Shown: piece after piece, positions 19,806-26,742 of the stretch
How positions within the stretch are numbered: the stretch's first letter is position 1
Layout: the number at the start of each line of letters is the position of its first letter
NCBI GenBank assembly: GCA_015680685.1
Contig: MNCI01030945.1
Span: 324,379-351,120, forward strand
Source: Gnetum montanum
Lineage: Eukaryota; Streptophyta; Gnetopsida; Gnetales; Gnetaceae
Direction: 5' to 3'
Length of the DNA stretch: 26,742 bases
Position numbers and translations under genes: made by a program
Notes under the pieces: model-generated
What the model was told of the DNA's origin: nothing
What the model saw: the letters and a program-made list of their open reading frames with translations, nothing else
Database searches by the model: none

Positions 19806-20751
19806 TGCGGGCACACGTCATCCAGTTCCTCTACACGTTATCCAAATAAAATCCCATCCTCCCTCTAAAAACACATCAAAAACTAACTATTTTGTTACTT
19901 TCAGAAACTTTAATTGAAACAACTGATCCACTCTATAATATTTAATATATAACTATACCATATAATTATATACTATGTTAAGGAGGAGGAGTCTAGAAAT
20001 AAAATTTATGAAATAATAAAAAAATTATTATATATTTGAAGGTAACTCCGACAGTTATATCAAATTTGGTTTAATAACTATTACTCATTGGAGAAATTAG
20101 AAAGTTATTATTATTATACAATATAATAGTAATCCTCAATAGTAATTATATTGATATATTATAAATTACTATTAGTAAAAATTTGGTTGATCCAGTACAT
20201 AATATTTGTTTTTGTGAATTGAGCACACGTCATTTGCTAGAAATAAATTTATGTTACACCAAGCAAGCAGGCAGGCACGTTCTCTTCTAGTCACATGATA
20301 CCTTACAATCCTTATCAATGTTCTCCTCAATCCTTATCAATGCAATGCCTTTTCAATATATATAACTTTTTTTATGATAATAATAATAATTATAACGTTA
20401 TCTTGGTTTACTTTTGTTGTTCACTCAATGCATATTTATTTTTACAAGTAGGTTGACATCAAGTCATAACTTATTGTTTTTATTATTCTAGAACTAGATG
20501 GCATCATATAGTTATTCTGTTTACTAACCCAACATGGATGCCCATCTAGCTCATACACTAGGAGCATTACAAGCAATAATATTTTCCTAATATAACTCTC
20601 GATCTTGATGTCTAATTAATTCATGTTCATTACTATTAAGATTTGTCCATTCTCCTACACTTTCTATAATTGCATACCATTTTGTGGATCTTTTAATTTC
20701 ATTTGTAATTTGCATTTAACTTCTATATTATTTCCTGGTGGTTCTAGATGT

Positions 20752-21534
20752 TGATGAGAGCCATTACTCTAATAATTAGAGTGGTAATTATTAGAGCGGT
20801 TACTCTAATAATTAGAGTGGTAATTTCTCTCTAAAATTAGAGTGGCAATTTTTGTAATTATTAGAGTAGTTGCTCCCAAGCCTATAAATATAGTGCCCAG
20901 GCACACAATAGGGGGAGTCAAAAAATAAGAAAAAGAAAAGAAGAAGAATTCAGAGGAGGAAGTATTTTAGGAGTCAAGTAGTGAAACTCTAGCCAAGTGC
21001 CCATAACAGGAGGTCTAAGTGTGGATGCATCTTTATTCAAGCATTGTGTACCTGAGCACACCTTGTGTACGACAATAAAGACGAGCTCTTGGATTCATCC
21101 TTGCAGCACTTGAGATTTGTTTTCTTACTCATTTCCTTTATTTTATTTTCTTTTGCATTTATTTTATTTAATTTTATACACTTTACATTTCTGTTATTAG
21201 CACACACAGTACGATCACTTCGAGCATGCGTGTAACACTTGGTAACCCAGTAACGATTAGCGTTTGGTAATCCCAGTAGTGTTGCGCTGGTTCAGGATGT
21301 GTACGGTAAGTGAGAANAAGACATTAAAAAGATAAAAGTTATAAAAATCATGTACCTCAAGCTTACTCAACCATACAACCGTGACAATACAAGTAAGTTT
21401 GGGAAGACAACGATTGATTAACCATGAGTGTTCCATTAGGGTGCGTAAGCACTTAGTCCTTGGAGTTTGACTGGATCACGCGTGAAATGCTCGTATTCGT
21501 ATGGTTGAGTGTAGGGGTACCTCACTGCTCATCA
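20752..21534 (+). repeat. 5' LTR of the right Athila-like element (783 bp as assembled)
   Basis: Bounded by TGATGAG (20752-20758) and CTCATCA (21528-21534). The U3 (20752-20882) carries two perfect ACTCTAATAATTAGAGT palindromes (20766-20782 and 20802-20818) and partial copies, but not the long AGAGTAAC array of the left element. The TATA box is at 20883-20890. A single N at 21317 replaces about 80-90 bp present in the left LTR, so the true length is probably nearer 870 bp. The flanking base set before the LTR is GATGT; its partner lies outside the window. Confidence 0.93.
20883..20890 (+). promoter_or_regulatory. LTR TATA box
   Basis: TATAAATA in the context AAGCCTATAAATATAGTGCC, at the same relative place as in the other family LTRs, directly after the palindrome-bearing U3. 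Confidence 0.7.
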
Positions 21535-21535
21535 T

Positions 21536-21553
21536 TGGCATTGTTGCCAAGGA
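21536..21553 (+). other. primer-binding site, tRNA-Asp type
   Basis: TGGCATTGTTGCCAAGGA lies one base after the LTR end. It differs from the canonical tRNA-Asp PBS TGGCGCCGTTGCCGGGGA at five positions, all transitions. Confidence 0.88.
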
Positions 21554-21680
21554 CTTAGTTGTTTGTGTGCTATGTCAAACATAGGAAATCATCCATATCA
21601 TTGGGACGTTAGAACGAACCCTTAGGGTTGATCAAAGGAAAGATAAGACAACAGTAAATTGCACACTGAACAAGACGAAA

Positions 21681-23640
21681 ATGTCTTCTTCTTCGCACAA
21701 GAGCACTTCACTGCCTAGGACTAACACAAGAGACAGTCGGCGACATCGTACACGTAACCAAGATACGCCAGTTCCTCAACAATTTCAAGTAGTATTGCTG
21801 ATCATGATGAGTATGTACCCGATTTCACCTTTAACCTCCACCAAGATGAACAACTGCATTGGAAAGACTTGGAGGGTAACATAGTGTTGCCTCCAGACCG
21901 ATCAATCCCCAACATGCTTCTTCATGCTCTCACATGAATAGGAATGCTACTTTTATACATGGAATACGTTGCATGCGATCATAACACAAGGGACTATCAT
22001 CCCACAGAAGTGCAACATCAATGGGACTTGCGACAGGAGAGTTACCACGCACCCTTGAAGGGTAAATGGTCCCATAATGGCCCACACGTTTTAATCGAAA
22101 TTGGGGATGGCAAACCAGTTTCAATAGGTTCCATACAAAATGATATTCCCCCTCCTAATGATGGTCAGGAGGTGGTGTATCAGAACCTCCACTCCGCAGT
22201 TCACAACCCTGGTTTTGATCCCCACGAACATGAAGTGTTCAATGAGGGAACACAAACACACGATAAGGGTAGACGTTCTGATAGTAATAACGATCAAGGC
22301 CAAGATCATTGAAGAGAAGGTAGAAAACACCATCATGACGATGGTTCTCCTTCTTCTTCACCTTCATCGTCACATTCACCCTCTCCTTCAATGTCGGGAC
22401 GCAGTCATAAGGAAACTAATTGTGAGGATAAAGGAAGATAGAGTGAAAAACATCGATGAGACAGTCGAGAACGAGGACAAGGGCACTTTAGGGAATCATG
22501 GCATAGAAGAAGGGAGAGTAGGAAACTGCGTAGACATCATAGACGCTATGAACAAGATGACCATGAAGAACCCCTAATCGCATCCAGAAGCATGTTAGAT
22601 ATCACGAAGGTCGTAAGAGTTCCAAAAAGGCACCAAAAGGACAGTAGGATCAAGAGGTTAGACATGAACAATATCCCACGATTTGAAGGGGGATACAACA
22701 TTGATCCTCAAAACTACTTACAAGCATTCCATGATGTGTGTGCCTTGCAGAACATCGAGAACGAATGGCAAAAACTGAAGTTGTTCCCAAGGATACTGGT
22801 GAAAGAAGCAGAAAGCTGGTACCGATCCTTAGAACCGGAATCCATTCGGAGGTGGAGTACGATGTTAGAACTATTTAATGATAAGTATCAAACGTACTCC
22901 CAAGTGTCTAACCTGCGAAAAAAAATCCAAGGATGGAAGCAAGGAAATCATGAACCCTTGGATGCTGCCATGGGCCGCTATTACGCACTGTTACATCGTT
23001 GTCCTGGCCATGGTTATTCGCAGTGGGATCAACTGCACCATCTTGTGGATGGACTTAGGCATGAAATAAGGAGAACCCTTGGAACATATGACCAAGGGAG
23101 ATTATCAAAGCTTAGGTCTCATCAGGTTCATAGATTTCTAGAGCAAGTAGCTAAGGAAGAAGGGGAGCTACGTAAGAGAGAAAGTGTAGAAGAATACAAC
23201 TGAGATCCTTCCCTCCGAAAAAGGGGAGTGAGATTCTATGAAGAGGAGTAAGAGTCACCACTCGAATAGATGGTGAATAGGAAAACTTTGTAACTCCAAA
23301 AATTAACAACAGAAGTGTCGGCAAAGGTAGACTAAATGTGGGACTCCATAGATAGTAGATTAGAAATTGTTCTTAAAATCGTAGAGGAGTCTAGGGAGTG
23401 AGGTAGTGACTATAACAAAAAGAAAAAGAGAGAAGTGGAAAATGCACGTAACAAAGGTAAGGGAAAAATGGCCATGATCGAAGAGGTTGTGGATTTAGAA
23501 ACAGATAGTGACAGTGGATATGACATATGCCAATACGACCATCCTAAGGGATGTTGCCCAGTGATCTCACATTTACAAGAGTCTAGGGTGTATACACTCA
23601 ACCCATGACTTAACAAACGACAAGCATCCCGACGGTTACC
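21681..23640 (+). pseudogene. gag polyprotein, nearly complete but with stops
   Basis: The likely start is ATG 21681 (SSSSHKSTSLPRTNTRDSRR, basic N-terminus). A shift near 21790 moves to the frame used by the rest of gag. That frame encodes an unrecognised N-terminal domain (YVPDFTFNLHQDEQLHWKDL) and a Ser/Arg-rich segment (about 22316-22560: SPSSSPSSSHSPSPS, later HRRRESRKLRRHHRRY). The retrotransposon capsid domain follows at 22592-23203, with WQKLKLFPRILVKEAESWYR, RRWSTMLELFNDKY and a final HHLVDGLRHEIRR. A zinc knuckle remnant lies near 23519-23560. The first knuckle Cys is Tyr here (GYDICQYDHPKGCC), while the left copy keeps it. Stops occur at TGA 22310, two more before 22460, and at 23201. 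Gag packages the element RNA in cytoplasmic particles. Confidence 0.88.
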
Positions 23641-24192
23641 TTATCCCCAAGGTAACCCAAGGTAGTTCCACCAACCTTCAACATATTGTCCAAGTGGAAC
23701 TCCACCACAACCTATTGAGCAACACCAATAGTGGCAATACCCATAGTCATGGGGGATGCCACCACCAAGACAACAATACCCCTACCGGCAACCAGATCCA
23801 TATGGCTACTACGTGCTGCATCTAATCTCTCCATGTGACTCTGTTGGTCACGTTACACCACAACATCACTACCAAGTTCGGGAGTATTATAGAACTCCTT
23901 CTCCTAGGGGAGATAACCCACAAGCATACCACCCTCCAAATCCATGCACAACTCTCACACCAATAGCTCCATTACCACCTGCTCCAGTGATGCAAGGGGA
24001 ACTCCCCACTCAATTGCAACAACATAATGCTATGAGGGTTGTGAATCTTCAACCCACTGCTGGTTCTAACAATCATATGAAGAGAAGACCTTTCTTCAGA
24101 ACCAACAGTCCAACCAAGCCCTCACAACCACAAGCGGTTGAACCTTTGAATGCCTCCCCATCAATTAAGGCTTCAGGGCTTCCTTCAAACTT
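23641..24192 (+). pseudogene. Pro/Gln/Tyr-rich linker between nucleocapsid and protease
   Basis: Same frame as gag. It reads MPPPRQQYPYRQPDPYGYYV at 23756, then a PLPPAPVMQGELPTQLQQH segment near 23970. The composition is low-complexity and matches the left copy (5990-6640), apart from the left copy's assembly scar. It probably acts as a flexible linker in the polyprotein. The frame breaks near 24190, just before the protease. Confidence 0.6.
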
Positions 24193-24779
24193 ATGTTAAC
24201 ACATGCCGTTACTGATTGGATTAAGGTGGACCACCTTCCCAGGAAATTCTTTAATCCTGGAAGCCCTCTAATGTATCTCCAAGTCACTGGGAATGAACCA
24301 TGTAAAGATCTTTTGGACTTAGGTTCCGAAGTCAACTTAATATCACAAGAGATGTACAAAGCCTGGAACCTGCCTCCATTAAGGAAGAGTAATATTCGAC
24401 TAGAGCTAGCCGACTAGTCCATCACTGTCCCCTTGGGACTGGTGGAGGACATCATTACCACTATGTGTGGGTGGTCGTATCTAGTTGATTTCCTAGTAAT
24501 ACAAAGTGAACAATGGTAAAGGGGACTTCCCAATAATAATGGGAAGAGCATGGCTAAGTACTATAGATGCACGCCTAGGAATCTGTGATCTTTCCCTAGA
24601 AATATCCAAGAAGAACACTTTTGGAAAGATCGAGAAGAAGAAAGTTCCATGCATCACATATAGTGACACAGGGTGTAATTGTTTAGAGATCATGTGTTAT
24701 GCAAATTTTAGCATTGCCTGCATGCAATCGGTGTGCACAAGACATTAATATACAAAAGTGCCTGTATGTAGCAGCCACA
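24193..24779 (+). pseudogene. aspartic protease, frameshifted, cut by the N gap
   Basis: The protease motif is DLGSEVNLISQEMYKAWNLP, with DLG at 24316-24324, the Athila-type version of the D-T/S-G active site. The second half (24506 onward) reads NNGKGDFPIIMGRAWLSTID, in another frame from the first half, so at least one frameshift separates them. The frame stops near 24417. The 3' side runs into the assembly gap at 24780. The domain cleaves the Gag-Pol polyprotein. Confidence 0.82.
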
Positions 24780-24965
24780 NNNNNNNNNNNNNNNNNNNNN
24801 NNNNNNNNNNNNNNNNNNNNNNNNNNNNNNNNNNNNNNNNNNNNNNNNNNNNNNNNNNNNNNNNNNNNNNNNNNNNNNNNNNNNNNNNNNNNNNNNNNNN
24901 NNNNNNNNNNNNNNNNNNNNNNNNNNNNNNNNNNNNNNNNNNNNNNNNNNNNNNNNNNNNNNNNN
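24780..24965. other. assembly gap, 186 Ns
   Basis: The left copy shows about 270 bp between the sequences homologous to the two gap edges (about 5411 down to 5140), so the N count may underestimate the missing length. The gap lies in the protease-RT linker. Confidence 0.95.
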
Positions 24966-25935
24966 CAAGACTTGTTCCCAAACAAAAAGAAAGACTGCTG
25001 AAAGTGATAAAAAAGTGGTCAAAAGCCTTTGCCTGGTCATACCCTAAGTTAACTAGAATAGATCCTAGGATATGCTAGCATAGGATTTACACTAACCCCT
25101 CCATGAAACCTCGAAAACAACCGTAAAGGCGATTAAACCCAAAATTGAAGCAAATAGTAAAAGAAGAAATAGAACAGCTTCTTAAGGCTGGGTTCATATA
25201 TCCCATTGCTGATAGTGAATGGGTTAGCCCTTTGGTGATCGTGCCTAAAAAGGGAGGTAAATGGAGGGTGTGTATAGATTTTAGGCTGCTGAACATGACA
25301 ACATTTAAGGACCACTTTCCATTGCCATTCGTTGACCAAGTCTTAGACACCATAGCGGGGCATCGCTATTATAGTTTTTTGGATGGCTATAGTGGATACA
25401 ACCAAATACGGATGGCCCCAGAAGATCAAGCCAAGACAACGTTCACTAGTCTTTGGGGAACGTTTGCATATAAACAAATGTCGTTTGGCTTGTGCAATGC
25501 TCTTGCCACGTTTCAACACCTGGTTCTAAGGATATTCCAACAGCAGATAGGAAATGGAGTGGAAGTATTTATGGATGACTTCTCCACTTATGGAACAAGC
25601 TTTGATCAAGCCTTGGATCGATTGGAGCAAGTGCTGAAAAGATGCGTAGAAACCAACTTAAGGCTCAATTAGCAAAAAGGCCATTTGATGGTCCAAGAAG
25701 GCATAGTACTTGTGCATAAGATTTCACATTTAGGAATAGAGGTAGACCCAGATAAAGTTAGGGTCATCCAAGGAATCACCCGTCAACCGAAAACTGTCAA
25801 AGACATTTGGTCATTCCTTGGACACACTAGCTACTATAGGAGATTCATTAAGAACTTCTCCAAGATTGCCAAACCGTTGGTAAAGCTAACGAAGAAGGAA
25901 TTACCATTCGAATGGACCAGGGAATGTGAATGAGC
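24966..25935 (+). pseudogene. reverse transcriptase (Athila-like), active site intact, several stops
   Basis: The domain copies the element RNA into cDNA. Visible segments in order are EWVSPLVIVPKKGGKWRVCI, HFPLPFVDQVLDTIAGHRYY, FLDGYSGYNQIRMAPEDQ, QMSFGLCNALATFQ, the active site VFMDDFSTYG (FMDD at 25568-25579) and IVLVHKISHLGIEVDPDKV. SFLGHTSYYRRFIKNFSKIA and PLVKLTKKELPFEWTRECE follow. Stops are TAG 25076-25078 (Gln CAA in the left copy), TAG 25670-25672 (Trp TGG in the left copy) and TGA 25931-25933. The frame is otherwise continuous, and both catalytic Asp codons survive, unlike the left copy. The N-terminal edge touches the N gap. Confidence 0.94.
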
Positions 25936-25939
25936 ATTC

Positions 25940-26400
25940 CAAACTTTGAAACAAAAGCTTGTAGAAACTCCCATTCTACAAGCCCCTGACTGGTCTAGAC
26001 TGTTCCATATAATGACAGATGCATCCAATTATGCCTTAGGAGCCATACTTACACAATTAGATGACCAAAAACGTCCTTACTACATCCACTGTGCAAGTAG
26101 GAGTATCGCCAGTGCACAACTTAACTACACAACTATGGAAAAATAATTAATGGTTGTAGTGTTTGCACTGGATAAGTTTAGGCACTATGTGTTAGGTTAC
26201 AAAGTGTTCATCCATACGGATCATAGTGCAATTCGGTTCCTCATGAACAAGCCAACAGTTAGCCCTCGTGTTATACGATGGCTGGTAATCCTATAGGAGT
26301 TCAATCTAACGATGATTGATCGAAAGGGCACTGAGAACATAGTTGCAGATCATTTATCTTGGTTGCACTAGGACAACAAAGATAATGAATATGTAATGTC
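25940..26400 (+). pseudogene. RNase H domain, stop at catalytic Glu
   Basis: The first Asp is in MTDASNYALGAIL (codon 26018-26020) and the TDH Asp is present (26219-26221). The codon for the Glu of the EKEL motif is TAA (26144-26146), while the left copy has GAA. The domain is therefore truncated exactly at a catalytic residue. It continues into TENIVADHLSWLH, the segment before integrase, with further stops (for example after WLVIL and WLH). Confidence 0.92.
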
Positions 26401-26742
26401 CGATCATTTTCCTAATGAAGCCCTCTTTGTTGGTCTAGTGAATAACCAACCCATGGAGACGAATTGGTATAGTAGCATTCTCACCTATCTCCTTACCCAA
26501 CAAACACCATAGGAGCTGGACTTTAGGAAGAAACAACAGTTTCTTCACAGAGCCAAGTACTTCATGGAGATCAACGAACAACTTTACAAAGTGTCTATTG
26601 ATGGCTTGGTTCGATGGTGCATGCCCGAGGTGGACCAACTAAGAGTTCTCCAAGACGCTCATGAGGGCCCTTGTGGGGGTCACTATGCAGGGAGATGAAC
26701 GACTATTAAGATCTTGACTGCAGGATATTATTGGCCAACATG
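26401..26742 (+). pseudogene. integrase N-terminal region, partial at window end
   Basis: The frame reads QFLHRAKYFMEINEQLYKVS, then VLQDAHEGPCGGHYAGR followed by TGA (26697-26699) and GYYWPT at the window edge. The His residues in DAHEGPCGGH are the first part of the HHCC zinc-binding set and are intact here; the left copy has Arg for the first His. The catalytic core would lie beyond 26742. Confidence 0.85.

Larger units (their letters stand above)
17474..20751. other. AT-rich inter-element region, no gene found
   Basis: About 3.3 kb without a recognisable coding region on either strand. It contains an (AAT)n microsatellite, a 27-bp tandem duplication, a G7 purine tract at about 18118-18126 (AGAGGGGGGGTGAG, possibly a polypurine-tract remnant), a possible LTR start at 19534, an 11-bp direct repeat GCACACGTCAT (19811-19821 and 20223-20233) and a doubled CAATCCTTATCAATG (about 20307-20344). 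A single N is at 19234. The 5' part of the third element, with any pol, is absent. Confidence 0.5.
20752..26742 (+). mobile_element. Athila-like Ty3/gypsy LTR retrotransposon, plus strand, 3' part beyond window
   Basis: The order is 5' LTR (20752-21534), tRNA-Asp PBS, gag (frame from about 21681), protease, a 186-N gap, RT, RNase H and the start of integrase at the window edge. It is the same family as the left element: the RNase H domains are about 85 percent identical in protein by hand count, and the LTR ends, TATA context, PBS and Gag domains correspond. It is oriented head to head with the left element, the two 5' LTRs being about 11.2 kb apart. It has fewer lesions than the left copy but still carries stops in gag, RT, RNase H and integrase and a frameshift before the protease. 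Confidence 0.93.

Noticed and set aside
19553-19816. Overlapping 80-codon frames on both strands
   Set aside because: Neither has a recognisable domain. They overlap antisense over the same stretch, in a region that may be LTR-derived.
24966-26742. Stop codons at Gln positions as a sign of a reassigned genetic code
   Set aside because: Stops also replace Trp and Glu codons, all three stop codons occur, and frameshifts and catalytic losses accompany them. Pseudogene decay explains this better.

Overview
The window is nuclear plant DNA made almost entirely of nested and decayed LTR retrotransposons. I found no intact host gene, rRNA, tRNA or CRISPR array. The dominant family is Ty3/gypsy of the Athila/Tat branch. 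The evidence is a primer-binding site matching the plant tRNA-Asp 3' end, gag-PR-RT-RNaseH-IN order, a DLG-type protease motif, an MDDF reverse transcriptase motif and a D-D-35-E integrase. The density of old insertions suggests a large, repeat-rich genome such as a gymnosperm. That is inference; the species cannot be read from this sequence.

Layout: (a) 1-9593 is an Athila-like element on the minus strand: truncated 3' LTR 1-376, polypurine tract, about 1.9 kb of non-pol sequence, IN, RNaseH, RT, PR, gag, PBS 8646-8663 and 5' LTR 8665-9593. It sits inside an older LTR whose 3' end survives at 9594-9748. (b) 9749-11649 is AT-rich and holds a LINE C-terminal Cys/His remnant and a tRNA-like segment. 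(c) 11655-12508 is a complete solo LTR of a related subfamily flanked by perfect 5-bp target duplications. (d) 12569-13393 holds two partial LTRs in opposite orientations. The second leads into a minus-strand element remnant (13394 to about 17473) that carries a long broken ORF with coiled-coil character but no pol. A 1.1-kb solo LTR of an unrelated family (13999-15095) interrupts this ORF. (e) 17474-20751 is AT-rich sequence with microsatellites and scattered repeats. (f) 20752-26742 is a second Athila-like element on the plus strand: LTR, PBS, gag, PR, a 186-N gap, RT, RNaseH and the start of IN, cut by the window edge.

None of the elements looks autonomous. The two main copies have lost different catalytic residues (left: RT DD and one RNaseH Asp; right: RNaseH Glu). 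Both PBSs differ from the canonical tRNA-Asp site only by transitions, and several stops replace Gln, Trp or Arg codons, as expected from decay of methylated DNA. The two copies are arranged head to head. The most interesting signals are the exchangeable U3 modules made of short palindromic repeats, a Ser/Arg-rich domain inside Gag, the unidentified coiled-coil ORF, and assembly scars marked by single Ns, including a 47-bp inverted copy bracketed exactly by two Ns. I see no convincing new host-encoded system.
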